DNA from: Gammaproteobacteria bacterium
GTDB taxonomy: Bacteria; Pseudomonadota; Gammaproteobacteria; Burkholderiales; Rhodocyclaceae
DNA: 64,000 bases
NCBI GenBank assembly: GCA_018819515.1
Contig: JAHJPX010000006.1
Coordinates: 1 to 64,000, forward strand
Reading direction: 5' to 3'
The position numbers and the translations under genes were made by a program. Numbering within the stretch: position 1 is the stretch's first letter; each line of letters begins with the position of its first letter. The notes beneath the pieces are model-generated. The model saw nothing but the letters and a program-made list of their open reading frames with translations. It made no database searches and was not told where the DNA came from. Positions 1-8,525 of this stretch are shown piece by piece.

Positions 1-17
1 AGGTCACACCCCTTTCA

Positions 18-132
18 GTCTGGTGCCCATAGCGTCCCGGAACCACCCCTTCCCATCCCGAACAGGACCGTGAAACAGGACCGCGCCCATGATATTGCGG
101 ACTACCCGTGAGAAAGTAGGTCAGCGCCAGAC
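18..132 (+). rRNA. rrf: 5S ribosomal RNA
   Basis: This stretch matches bacterial 5S rRNA by its conserved internal blocks, including CTTCCCATCCCGAACAGGAC near 49 and the GAAAGTAGGTCAGCGCC block near the 3' end. The ends pair as helix I: GTCTGGTG at 18-25 with CGCCAGAC at 125-132, with one G-U wobble. The length of about 115 nt is normal. It is the last gene of an rRNA operon whose 16S and 23S genes lie to the left of the window. Confidence 0.95.
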
Positions 133-146
133 TATCCCTTCAGTTC

Positions 147-177
147 AAAGCCCGCCAATCTCAAGTTGGCGGGCTTT
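147..177 (+). terminator. Intrinsic terminator of the rRNA operon
   Basis: A perfect 12-bp stem (147-158 with 166-177) with a 7-nt loop starts 14 nt after the 5S rRNA. The T tract is short, but the helix is long and GC-rich in the middle. It separates the rRNA operon from pssA. Confidence 0.8.
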
Positions 178-252
178 GTGCTTTGTGCCCACCTCCCGGT
201 CTGGCGGTTCGTGTTCGGATACAATTTGCCGGTTGCCAACAGGGGTCTACAC

Positions 253-1023
253 ATGCCGGAACTTCACCCCCGCAAGTCGCTGATGAATCCGGAAATCCGG
301 CGACGCGGCATTTATGTCTTGCCAAATCTTTTCACGACGGCAGCGCTGTTCGCCGGCTTCTTCGCCATTGTCCAGGCGATGAATCAGCGATTCGAGGTTT
401 CCGCGGTGGCGATATTCCTGGCGATGGTTTTCGACGGGCTCGATGGGCGCGTGGCGCGACTGACACACACGCAAAGCGCTTTTGGCGCCGAGTACGACTC
501 CCTGTCCGACATGGTGTCGTTCGGCGTGGCCCCGGCGCTGGTCGCCTACGAGTGGGCGTTGAAAGGCCTGGGCAAGCTCGGATGGATCGCTGCATTCATC
601 TACTGCGCCGGTGCGGCACTGCGACTGGCCCGCTTCAATACCAATATCGACGTAGTCGACAAGCGGTACTTTCAGGGATTGCCGAGTCCGGCTGCTGCTG
701 CGCTGGTGGCGGGCCTTGTCTGGGTAATGATAGACAACGACTGGAGCGGTAACGAAGCACGCTGGTACGCCTGCGCGCTCACCATATTCGCCGGATTTAC
801 GATGGTCAGCAACGTCCGTTACTACTCGGGCAAGGACATCAATCTGCGCAAGAGCGTGCCCTTCATGATGGTGGTCGCGTTTGCCATCGGATTTGCGCTC
901 GTATCCAGCTACCCGCCGGGCGTGCTTTTTGCGCTGTTTCTCGCCTACGCCCTATCGGGCTATGTCCTGGCCGGCTGGTCTTTCGTAGGACGCCGGCGCA
1001 CTGCGGGCAAGCGCGTAGAGTGA
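253..1023 (+). CDS. pssA: CDP-diacylglycerol-serine O-phosphatidyltransferase
   Basis: This membrane enzyme makes phosphatidylserine from CDP-diacylglycerol and serine, the precursor of phosphatidylethanolamine. The 256-residue protein carries the complete CDP-alcohol phosphotransferase signature, D64-G65-x2-A68-R69-x8-G78-x3-D82-x3-D86, followed by several hydrophobic segments, as in the small Bacillus-type PssA. I chose the ATG at 253, which follows an AGGGG sequence, rather than upstream in-frame codons that run into the 5S terminator. Its stop overlaps a possible GTG start for leuA; the pair pssA-leuA is common in betaproteobacteria. Confidence 0.92.
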   Translation: MPELHPRKSLMNPEIRRRGIYVLPNLFTTAALFAGFFAIVQAMNQRFEVSAVAIFLAMVFDGLDGRVARLTHTQSAFGAEYDSLSDMVSFGVAPALVAYEWALKGLGKLGWIAAFIYCAGAALRLARFNTNIDVVDKRYFQGLPSPAAAALVAGLVWVMIDNDWSGNEARWYACALTIFAGFTMVSNVRYYSGKDINLRKSVPFMMVVAFAIGFALVSSYPPGVLFALFLAYALSGYVLAGWSFVGRRRTAGKRVE

Positions 1024-1040
1024 CTGAGGCGGATTGCCCC

Positions 1041-2579
1041 ATGGAAAATTCAAGACTCATCATTTTTGACACCACACTCCGTGACGGCGAACAGAGTCCC
1101 GGCGCCTCCATGACCCAGGAGGAGAAGCTGCGGGTTGCCCGTCAGCTCGAACGCATGCGCGTTGACGTAATCGAGGCGGGTTTCGCGGCGGCTTCTCCGG
1201 GCGACTTCAGCGCCATTCGCGCGATTGCGGAGACCATCGGGAATTCGACGGTCTGTTCGCTGGCGCGCGCCAACGAAAACGACATTCGAAAGGCGGGGGA
1301 AGCGATTCGCCCGGCCGAATCACGGCGCATTCATACCTTTATTGCGACCAGCCCCATCCACATGGAAAAGAAGTTGCGCATGACGCCCGACCAGGTGGTC
1401 GAGGCCGCTGTGCGGGCCGTGGCGATGGCGCGAGAGTACACCACCGATGTCGAGTTTTCTGCGGAAGATGCGGTGCGCTCCGACCTCGATTTTCTGTGTC
1501 GAATCTTCGATGCCGTTATTGCCGCCGGTGCGACGACGATCAATGTCCCGGACACCGTCGGCTATAGCATCCCCTCGGTCTGGGGAGATCGAATGCGCAG
1601 CCTGATCGAGCGTGTGAGGGATTCGGACAAGGTTATCTGGTCGACGCACTGTCACAACGATCTCGGCATGGCGGTGGCGAATTCGCTGTCAGCGGTTTTG
1701 GCGGGCGCTCGCCAAGTGGAGTGCACGATCAACGGCCTCGGCGAGCGCGCCGGGAATGCCTCGCTCGAAGAAGTCGTCATGGCCGTCAAGACGCGTAGCG
1801 ATATCTTTGGCGTGGAGACGGGGATTGACACCACCCAGATCGTTCCGGCATCACGGCTGGTGTCGCAGATCACTGGTTATCCGGTTCAGCCTAACAAGGC
1901 GATCGTTGGCGCCAACGCGTTTGCCCACGAATCCGGCATCCATCAAGACGGCGTTCTAAAGCACCGCGAGACCTACGAGATCATGCGAGCGCAAGACGTT
2001 GGCTGGTCCCAGAACAGGCTCGTTCTGGGTAAACACTCGGGGCGCAACGCATTCAGGAATCGCCTGCAGGAACTCGGTATCCCAGTCGCTAGCGAGGAAG
2101 CGGTAAACGCCGCGTTTGCCCGTTTCAAGGAGCTGGCTGACAAGAAGCATGAGATTTTTGACGAGGACATTCAGGCACTGATGTCCGACGAGGGTTTGCC
2201 TGCGGCACACGAACACATCAAGCTGGTGTCATTCAAGTTTCGTTCTGAGACTGGCGAGACGCCTCACGCCGAGCTCACCCTATCGGTGGGAGGCATCGAG
2301 AAGCACACGGAAGCCGATGGTGGTGGACCTGTCGATGCCGCGCTGAAAGCTATTGAACAGGTGGTTTCGAGCGGATCGGAACTGTTGCTCTATTCCGTCA
2401 ACGCCATCACCACAGGCACCGATGCTCAGGGCGAAGTGACAGTTCGCCTAGCAAATGGCGGCCGTATTGTTAACGGTCAGGGGTCCGATACCGACATCAT
2501 CGTCGCCTCGGCAAGAGCCTACCTCAATGCGCTGAATCGCCTCTATCAGGGTAGTGAGCGGCTGAATCCACAGCTTTGA
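1041..2579 (+). CDS. leuA: 2-isopropylmalate synthase
   Basis: This enzyme condenses acetyl-CoA with 2-ketoisovalerate as the first committed step of leucine synthesis. The 512-residue protein begins with the DRE-TIM family signature FDTTLRDGEQSPG and has the metal-binding HCHNDLG block near residue 205, an HESGIHQDG block, and a C-terminal allosteric domain, so it is full length. ATG 1041 is preferred because it gives the usual family N-terminus and follows GAGGCG at about 1025; a GTG at 1020, overlapping the pssA stop, would add seven residues. It is probably cotranscribed with pssA. Confidence 0.93.
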   Translation: MENSRLIIFDTTLRDGEQSPGASMTQEEKLRVARQLERMRVDVIEAGFAAASPGDFSAIRAIAETIGNSTVCSLARANENDIRKAGEAIRPAESRRIHTFIATSPIHMEKKLRMTPDQVVEAAVRAVAMAREYTTDVEFSAEDAVRSDLDFLCRIFDAVIAAGATTINVPDTVGYSIPSVWGDRMRSLIERVRDSDKVIWSTHCHNDLGMAVANSLSAVLAGARQVECTINGLGERAGNASLEEVVMAVKTRSDIFGVETGIDTTQIVPASRLVSQITGYPVQPNKAIVGANAFAHESGIHQDGVLKHRETYEIMRAQDVGWSQNRLVLGKHSGRNAFRNRLQELGIPVASEEAVNAAFARFKELADKKHEIFDEDIQALMSDEGLPAAHEHIKLVSFKFRSETGETPHAELTLSVGGIEKHTEADGGGPVDAALKAIEQVVSSGSELLLYSVNAITTGTDAQGEVTVRLANGGRIVNGQGSDTDIIVASARAYLNALNRLYQGSERLNPQL

Positions 2580-2728
2580 TCGCGGCTCGGTCCATGACAC
2601 TCGGGCGCGATGGCCTCTTTAGGTGCGCGTAACCGACCGAACCGGGAAAATGGATCGTCGCCGGCGTGAACTTCCGCTCCGCCGGCTGAAGCTTCACGTT
2701 TGCCTCCTTTAGCATCTACGCCGATTAT

Positions 2729-3544
2729 ATGTATTTGCCCGCACCTCTCCGCATGGTCAGCCGTGTCGTTCGTCGTTTTCAGAGCGAGCGTCTAACGCAG
2801 ACAGCGGCAGCGCTTTCGTTTGCGACGCTGCTTGGCTTCGTTCCGATGATCATGGTTGCGGCGTCGCTCATCGAGCATCTGCCGTTCGCGTCGGGAATTG
2901 CCGGCGCGCTAGAGAGATTTTTGCTGGCGAATCTGCTTCCCGAAAAGGCTGGTGCGGTAATCACCAAGGTGGTTGGGCAGTTTGCCGGTCGGACAGGCGG
3001 CATCACGCTCATTGGTGCCGGAGCGCTCGCCGCGACTGCGTTGATGCAAATGCTGACTATCGAGCGCGCGTTCAATACTATCTGGAGGGCGAAAGCGCCT
3101 CGGTCTCTGGCGAGGCGGGTGGTAATCCACGCCATCGTGCTCGTTTTGGGACCGCTCATATTTGGGGCAAGTCTTGTGGGCATCACTTATCTGATCAGTG
3201 CTTCTTTGGGCATGGTGGCCGATGCATCGTGGGTGACGCATCATGTGTTTCGTGTACTCTCGTTTGTCTTCCTCGCGAGCTTGCTGATGTTGGCGTATTG
3301 GGGAGTCCCCAATCGGCGCGTGTCGATCTGGCATGCAGGGTTCGGTGGCGTTCTCGCAGCGGCGGGTTTCCTTGGCATGCAAAAGCTCTTCGCGGCCTAT
3401 GTCGTGAAGTTTCCGACCTACACACTGGTGTACGGGCCATTTGCGGCGATGCCGATCTTCCTGATCTGGTTGTACGCTTCATGGACGGTCATTCTGGTCG
3501 GAGCGCTCATAACCGCCGAGCTCGCCAAGGCGCGCGGGCGCTGA
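2729..3544 (+). CDS. YihY/BrkB-family inner membrane protein
   Basis: The 271-residue protein is mostly hydrophobic, with about six predicted membrane segments, and starts with the typical family stretch LTQTAAALSFATLLGFVPM. The family was once called ribonuclease BN, but that activity belongs to another protein and the role of YihY proteins is unsettled. The ATG at 2729 lacks a strong ribosome-binding site. The 149 bp upstream holds no clear promoter. It is followed 47 bp later by pyrF. Confidence 0.85.
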   Translation: MYLPAPLRMVSRVVRRFQSERLTQTAAALSFATLLGFVPMIMVAASLIEHLPFASGIAGALERFLLANLLPEKAGAVITKVVGQFAGRTGGITLIGAGALAATALMQMLTIERAFNTIWRAKAPRSLARRVVIHAIVLVLGPLIFGASLVGITYLISASLGMVADASWVTHHVFRVLSFVFLASLLMLAYWGVPNRRVSIWHAGFGGVLAAAGFLGMQKLFAAYVVKFPTYTLVYGPFAAMPIFLIWLYASWTVILVGALITAELAKARGR

Positions 3545-3591
3545 TATCGAATCCAGTAGAATTGTGTTCTCGCAAGGCACTGCCATTCACT

Positions 3592-4314
3592 ATGAGTAAC
3601 TACCTCTCGACAAAATCGATTTCTCCGGCCGATCGACTTATCGTCGCCCTCGATGTGCCGGATGCGGCGTTGGCCAAGGCGCTTGTCAGTCAGCTTGGCG
3701 ACGCGGTTACGTTCTACAAGATCGGTCTGGAACTGTTCATGGCGGGCGGCTATTTTGAACTTCTGGACTGGTTAGTAAAGAATGGCAAAAAGGTCTTTGT
3801 CGACCTCAAGTTTTTCGATGTCCCCGAAACGGTTCGCTCGGCCGTTCGGGCCATGGCCGGTAGTGGCGCGACCTTTGCGACGGTTCACGGCAACCAGGCA
3901 ATCATGGAGGCTGCCGTCCGCGACAAAGGGAGCCTGAAGATCCTTGCAGTTACCGTGCTCACCAGTCTTGATCGCGGCGACCTGGACGATATGGGTTTTG
4001 CCTGCGACGTGGATAAACTGGTGCTGTCGCGTGCCCGGCGCGCCCTGGAAACCGGTATCGACGGCATCGTTTCCTCGGGGTTGGAGGCACCGATGATTCG
4101 CAGCGAACTCGGCCAGAAGCTGCTCGTCGTGACTCCAGGGATTCGTCCGGTCGAGAACAAGCCGGCGGATGACCAAAAACGGACGGTCGATGTTGCGCAA
4201 GCCTTCAACAATGGTGCGGATTACATCGTGGTGGGTCGTCCCATCCGCCAAGCACCGGATCCAAGGGCCGCCGCCGAGGCGGTGCAGAAGACCATTGCAG
4301 GCATCTTCAGCTGA
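3592..4314 (+). CDS. pyrF: Orotidine-5'-phosphate decarboxylase
   Basis: This enzyme decarboxylates OMP to UMP, the last step of de novo pyrimidine synthesis. The 240-residue protein has the type 1 signature around VFVDLKFFDVPETV (D and K of the catalytic network) and the phosphate-binding TPGIRP and DYIVVGRPI blocks. The frame is open far upstream, overlapping the YihY gene in another frame, but the ATG at 3592 gives the normal family N-terminus. The rpsP promoter -35 begins directly after its stop. Confidence 0.94.
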   Translation: MSNYLSTKSISPADRLIVALDVPDAALAKALVSQLGDAVTFYKIGLELFMAGGYFELLDWLVKNGKKVFVDLKFFDVPETVRSAVRAMAGSGATFATVHGNQAIMEAAVRDKGSLKILAVTVLTSLDRGDLDDMGFACDVDKLVLSRARRALETGIDGIVSSGLEAPMIRSELGQKLLVVTPGIRPVENKPADDQKRTVDVAQAFNNGADYIVVGRPIRQAPDPRAAAEAVQKTIAGIFS

Positions 4315-4342
4315 TTGATTTGCTTCGAAATCCGGCTATAAT
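4315..4342 (+). promoter_or_regulatory. Sigma-70 promoter of the rpsP operon
   Basis: A -35 box TTGATT (4315-4320) and a perfect -10 box TATAAT (4337-4342) are separated by 16 bp. Transcription would start near 4350, about 25 nt before the rpsP ATG. Confidence 0.65.
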
Positions 4343-4374
4343 CCACCGCTTTTCTCGAATCTAAGGAACGACAC

Positions 4375-4629
4375 ATGGTTGTCATTCGACTTGCCCGCAG
4401 CGGCGCCAAGAAGCGCCCGTTCTACAACATGGTGGTTACCGATTCGCGCAATCGTCGCGACGGCCGCTTCGTCGAACGCATCGGCTTCTACAATCCGGTC
4501 GCCGCCGAGAACGAACAAGGCTTGGTGATCAACGCCGAGCGTCTCGCATTCTGGCAGGGGCGGGGCGCCCAATTGTCGCCGACCGCTGCTCGCCTGGCGA
4601 AGCAGGCTGCCGAGAAGAAGGCTGCCTGA
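4375..4629 (+). CDS. rpsP: 30S ribosomal protein S16
   Basis: This is an 84-residue basic protein of the small subunit that stabilises the 5' domain of 16S rRNA during assembly. It shows the family start MVVIRLARSGAKKRPFYN and the block RIGFYNP. The start follows an AAGGA site at 4363-4367. It is the first gene of the rpsP-rimM-trmD-rplS operon, conserved across proteobacteria. Confidence 0.97.
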   Translation: MVVIRLARSGAKKRPFYNMVVTDSRNRRDGRFVERIGFYNPVAAENEQGLVINAERLAFWQGRGAQLSPTAARLAKQAAEKKAA

Positions 4630-4634
4630 GCGGA

Positions 4635-5135
4635 ATGATCGTCCTGGGGCGCGTGATGGCCCCATATGGTGTGCGCGGCTGGGTGAAGGTCCACCCCCTA
4701 GGGGATGGACCCGAAACTTGGTGCAACATGCCGCAGTGGTGGCTCGGTGTCGACGCCGTTGGTAGTAGCTGGCAGCCGTATCCGCTCGAGGCATTCCGGC
4801 GCCATGGGGCGTCCTGGATAGCCAAGCTGGGTGGGGTCGATGACCGTAGCGGCGCGGAGGCGATGGGGGGTCAGTTCGTTGCGGCCCCGCGCGAGGTTCT
4901 ACCGCTGACGGATCGCGACGAGTATTACTGGACCGACCTGATCGGTCTTGCAGTCAGGAACGAGCAAGGCGAATCCCTGGGTACGGTCGATTCGCTGATT
5001 GAAACCGGCGCGCATCAGGTGCTGGTGGTCAAGGACGGTGAAACCGAACGGTTGATGCCGTTTGTGAGCGAGGTGGTAAAGGGTGTGGATGTTTCCGGTG
5101 GGACCATCCGCGTCGATTGGGGGAAGGACTGGTGA
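4635..5135 (+). CDS. rimM: Ribosome maturation factor RimM
   Basis: RimM assists maturation of the 30S head and binds S19. The 166-residue protein starts with the RimM N-terminal beta-barrel signature (GRVMAPYGVRGWVKV) and ends with a PRC-barrel domain containing EYYWTDLIG and an LMPFV block. It starts 5 nt after rpsP and its stop overlaps the GTG start of trmD. Confidence 0.95.
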   Translation: MIVLGRVMAPYGVRGWVKVHPLGDGPETWCNMPQWWLGVDAVGSSWQPYPLEAFRRHGASWIAKLGGVDDRSGAEAMGGQFVAAPREVLPLTDRDEYYWTDLIGLAVRNEQGESLGTVDSLIETGAHQVLVVKDGETERLMPFVSEVVKGVDVSGGTIRVDWGKDW

Positions 5136-5887
5136 CGCTGCGTTTCGATGTCGTCACGTTGTTTCCCGAGATGTTGTCGGCGGTGACGGGCGCGGGGATT
5201 ACGCGCCGGGCACTGGAACGGGATTTGTGGCAGTTGTCGGCGTGGAATCCACGCGATTGGGCCGAGAATGCCTACCGGACGGTTGATGATCGACCTTTCG
5301 GTGGTGGCCCGGGCATGGTGATGTTGCCGGCTCCGCTGGAGAAGGCCATTGCGGCGGCGAAGGCGGCGCGGGGCGGCGGCAAGGTGATCTACTTCTCACC
5401 GCAAGGTCGGACGCTGACGCATCGCCGGGTTTGCGAACTGGCGGCGATGGATGGAGCGATTCTCCTTTGCGGCCGGTATGAAGGTGTAGATGAGCGGCTG
5501 ATTGAACGGTGCGTGGATGAGGAGATATCGCTGGGCGATTTCGTCCTCTCCGGCGGCGAGATTGCCGCCATGGCGCTGATCGACGCCTGTGTCAGACAGT
5601 TGCCGGGCGCGTTGAACGACGATGCTTCGGCGGTTGAGGAGTCGTTTGTGGACGGGCTGCTGGATTGCCCGCACTACACGCGACCGGAGGTATACGAAGG
5701 GATGAGGGTGCCGGATGTGTTGTTGTCCGGACACCATGAGAACATCCGCCGCTGGCGACTGAAAATGTCGCTGGCGCGGACCCGGAAACGTCGCCCGGAT
5801 TTGCTGACGTACCGTGCGTTGAGCGCGGAAGAAGCGCAACTCCTCCGGGAAATCGAAACGGCGGAGCTCTGCGGTCGTAACGAATAG
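5132..5887 (+). CDS. trmD: tRNA (guanine-37-N1)-methyltransferase
   Basis: TrmD methylates G37 of tRNAs and so limits +1 frameshifting. The 251-residue protein has the knotted SPOUT-fold motifs: FGGGPGM, YEGVDERL and SLGDFVLSGGE. The GTG at 5132 is preferred because a GGGGAAGG site ends 5 nt before it and it overlaps the rimM stop as GTGA; an in-frame TTG at 5117 is possible but less likely. Confidence 0.95.
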   Translation: MTLRFDVVTLFPEMLSAVTGAGITRRALERDLWQLSAWNPRDWAENAYRTVDDRPFGGGPGMVMLPAPLEKAIAAAKAARGGGKVIYFSPQGRTLTHRRVCELAAMDGAILLCGRYEGVDERLIERCVDEEISLGDFVLSGGEIAAMALIDACVRQLPGALNDDASAVEESFVDGLLDCPHYTRPEVYEGMRVPDVLLSGHHENIRRWRLKMSLARTRKRRPDLLTYRALSAEEAQLLREIETAELCGRNE

Positions 5888-5911
5888 TCGGTGTCATAAG
5901 GAGAATACGAC

Positions 5912-6301
5912 ATGAATCTGATTCAACAACTCGAGCAGGAGGAAATGGCCCGGCTGGACAAGGCCATTCCCGAGTTCGCGCCTGGCGATACTGTCGTCGT
6001 CCAGGTCAAGGTGAAGGAAGGTACCCGCGAGCGCCTTCAGGCCTACGAAGGCGTGGTTATCGCGAAGCGAAATCGCGGCCTCAATTCGAGCTTTATCGTT
6101 CGGAAGATTTCCGCCGGCGAGGGTGTCGAGCGGACGTTCCAGACCTATTCACCGCTGTTGGCCAGCGTCGAGGTCAAGCGTCGTGGTGATGTTCGCCGCG
6201 CCAAGTTGTATTACTTGCGTGATCGTTCAGGCAAGTCGGCACGAATCAAGGAAAAGCTGCAAGCGCGGTCGTCGAAGGCCGGTACGAAGTCCGAAGAGTA
6301 A
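5912..6301 (+). CDS. rplS: 50S ribosomal protein L19
   Basis: This 129-residue protein sits at the 30S-50S interface. It has the L19 block FAPGDTVVVQVKVKEG and the ERLQAYEGVVI and VERTFQTYSP segments, with a basic C-terminal tail slightly longer than in E. coli. It follows an AAGGAGAA ribosome-binding site and ends the rpsP operon. Confidence 0.97.
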   Translation: MNLIQQLEQEEMARLDKAIPEFAPGDTVVVQVKVKEGTRERLQAYEGVVIAKRNRGLNSSFIVRKISAGEGVERTFQTYSPLLASVEVKRRGDVRRAKLYYLRDRSGKSARIKEKLQARSSKAGTKSEE

Positions 6302-6330
6302 GCATCTCCGGGATTCGCCGGAAGAATGAG

Positions 6331-6354
6331 CGGGGCGCTTCGGCGCCCCGTTTT
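6331..6354 (+). terminator. Intrinsic terminator of the rpsP-rplS operon
   Basis: A perfect 8-bp GC stem (6331-6338 with 6343-6350) closed by a TTCG tetraloop is followed by TTTT. It lies 30 nt after the rplS stop. Confidence 0.88.
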
Positions 6355-6410
6355 GCATTCTGCGGCTTCGTGCATGACAATAACAACATTCTCGTTACGG
6401 GGTTGCGACA

Positions 6411-8426
6411 ATGGACATAAGTTCGATCCCTGGCAGGTACCAGACACCCGCTGCTGCGTTATTTGCCTTGCTGCTCGGTGCGGCGTGGCTGACTGCCTGG
6501 GGTTGGCGGCATCAGGCAGAGAATGCTGTCATCGATCGCGAGTTGCAACGAAGCATAGCTGTTGCAACCGGCCTTTCCAATGTCCTGCTGCCCCGCTATA
6601 CGACCGATCTGCGTCGCGTGACGGGGAAACGCGTGGATGCGGCGCGCAATCTCGAGTTCCTCGATGCGTTGCGCGAGGATGTCTCCAAGCAGGTTCAGGG
6701 ACAGCGCGTTGCGAGGGTGGAAATTCTCGATTCGTTGGGCGCGGTGGTTTTTTCCACCGAAAATGGCGAAGTTGGTCGTAACAGGTCGGGCGATCCCGGC
6801 GTGACGAGTGCACTGGCAGGTGAAGCGCATGCACGAATGACGCACGGGAATCGGGCCGGCGTAATCATGGAAGCGGACGCTGGAGGCGGCAGGGATCTGG
6901 TGCAGGCCTATGTGCCCGCCGGGCTGGGTGTCGCCGAAAGGCAGGACGCGGTTTTCGGAGTCTACACCGACGTATCGGAAGCCATGAGTGGCGTTCGTGA
7001 AGAGGCCCATACGATCTGGGCAATCGCCAACCTGGCGGGACTTACGGTTTTTGGCGTCGCGCTGATGATTCTTAGGCGGGCAGAGGAGGCGCAGCGGCGC
7101 AAGGACTCGATAACCGGATTGCCAGGTCGCGAGAATGCGCTTGCCGTGATGTCCGATGCGCAAAGACGTGCCGGCACGGACACGTCGATTCACATCGGAT
7201 GGCTGATTGTCGGGGTGCAGCGTCTGCGACAGGTAAGCGCCGCTTATGGCCATCAGGCTGCCGACGAGGTTCTTCGTCAGACGAGCCTCCGATTGCAGGA
7301 AATGTCCGGCGCGGAACCTCGACTGTTTCGGCTTGGCGGGGAGGCTTTCGCGCTGCTGATCGTCGAGCCGGAAACAGGAACCAGCGACGGAGAATTGGCC
7401 GAGCGCTTGTCTCGCGAAGTCATGGAACGCTTTGTCGCGCCATTGGAATGCGAAGGTAATTCCGTGGTCGCCGATCTGGCGATCGGCGTTGCCTTGAGCC
7501 GAGTAGGTAACGCAAATCCGGAAGAGCTCATGAACCAGGCCGAGGTATCGCTGACCGAGGCGAAACGAAGGGGTAGCGGTCGCTGGCTCCTCTACGTTCC
7601 CGGTCTGGAACAGGGGGTAAGAGACCGCCTCCAGTCTGTGGGTGGCTTGCGGGAGGCGTTCGAGCGAAAGCAATTCCGGGTGTATTACCAGCCTCTCGTC
7701 GATGCGCATGGCCGGGCGTGGATTGGCTGCGAGGCTCTGGTCCGCTGGAAACACCCGGTCAAGGGCATTGTGTTACCGGATTCCTTCATTCCCTTGCTGG
7801 AGGAAACCGGATTGATCATCGAGGTCGGTCTGTTCGTCCTGAGGGAGGCATGCCGGCAGACGGTCGCCTGGCGAGCACGCTTTAATCCGGAGTTTACGGT
7901 TTCGGTCAACCTGTCCGCCCGCCAGTTTACCGACCCGAACTTGCTCGCGAACATTCGTGAGGTACTCGACGATACGAAGCTTCCGGCAACGGCGCTGACC
8001 ATTGAGGTGACCGAGACATTCCTGGCGATGGAACCGGAGTACGCTGCCGGCGTGCTTGCCGATTTACGGAAGTTGGGCGTTGCGGTCGCGATCGACGATT
8101 TCGGCGTTGGCTACTCATCGCTGTCCTCGTTGCGTCGTCTGCCGGTGAATGTCCTCAAGATCGATCGCTCGTTCGTCATTCAGGCCCCCCACGATCCCGT
8201 GGATGCTTCTATCGCGCAGGCTGTCGCCGCGCTTGCGCGAGGCTTGAATCTGACGCTGGTGGCCGAAGGCGTCGAGACCGAGGCACAAGCCGAGTTCTCG
8301 CGCAGTATCGGTTGCGACAAGTTGCAGGGCTACTTGTATGCAAGGCCGCTCGATGTTGCGGACTTTGAGGCGCGCTTCCCGCGGAGCGGGAACGAGGAGC
8401 AGGGGGCCCGCGCCGCACAGGGATGA
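6411..8426 (+). CDS. Membrane GGDEF/EAL protein, probable c-di-GMP phosphodiesterase
   Basis: The 671-residue protein has an N-terminal membrane segment (about 15-32), a periplasmic sensor region, a second membrane segment near 205-220, a GGDEF domain (about 230-395) and an EAL domain (about 410-655). The GGDEF signature reads GGEAF, so cyclase activity is doubtful. The EAL domain keeps CEALVRW, the NLSARQF segment, EVTETF, the IDDFG loop, the KIDRSF segment and VAEGVET, so hydrolysis of c-di-GMP is the likely activity, perhaps tuned by the degenerate GGDEF domain. It stands alone between the rplS terminator and the convergent folE2. The sensed signal is unknown. Confidence 0.88.
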   Translation: MDISSIPGRYQTPAAALFALLLGAAWLTAWGWRHQAENAVIDRELQRSIAVATGLSNVLLPRYTTDLRRVTGKRVDAARNLEFLDALREDVSKQVQGQRVARVEILDSLGAVVFSTENGEVGRNRSGDPGVTSALAGEAHARMTHGNRAGVIMEADAGGGRDLVQAYVPAGLGVAERQDAVFGVYTDVSEAMSGVREEAHTIWAIANLAGLTVFGVALMILRRAEEAQRRKDSITGLPGRENALAVMSDAQRRAGTDTSIHIGWLIVGVQRLRQVSAAYGHQAADEVLRQTSLRLQEMSGAEPRLFRLGGEAFALLIVEPETGTSDGELAERLSREVMERFVAPLECEGNSVVADLAIGVALSRVGNANPEELMNQAEVSLTEAKRRGSGRWLLYVPGLEQGVRDRLQSVGGLREAFERKQFRVYYQPLVDAHGRAWIGCEALVRWKHPVKGIVLPDSFIPLLEETGLIIEVGLFVLREACRQTVAWRARFNPEFTVSVNLSARQFTDPNLLANIREVLDDTKLPATALTIEVTETFLAMEPEYAAGVLADLRKLGVAVAIDDFGVGYSSLSSLRRLPVNVLKIDRSFVIQAPHDPVDASIAQAVAALARGLNLTLVAEGVETEAQAEFSRSIGCDKLQGYLYARPLDVADFEARFPRSGNEEQGARAAQG

Positions 8427-8436
8427 CACCGGCGAC

Positions 8437-8461
8437 AAAAAGTCAGCCGTGGCGACACGCC
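8437..8461 (+). repeat. Dispersed 24-bp motif, intergenic copy
   Basis: This is a perfect copy of the core GTCAGCCGTGGCGACACGCC (8442-8461) preceded by a run of five A, in the plus orientation. It lies between the convergent c-di-GMP gene and folE2. The core contains CGTG-GCGA-CACG, which can form a short stem with a GNRA-type loop. Confidence 0.85.
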
Positions 8462-8525
8462 GAAGAGGGGATTGTGCTGCGGGGATGCGACCGTGGGAGC
8501 GAGCCGGGGAACTTCGAGTTTGGCG

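Noticed and set aside
1..17. Possible 3' end of a 23S-5S spacer
   Set aside because: Only 17 bases are present, too few to support any feature.
2524..2715. Minus-strand ORF with an AAAGGAGG-like site and a GTG start near 2697
   Set aside because: It overlaps the end of leuA antisense, has shadow-like composition and no recognisable motif; the site is probably fortuitous.
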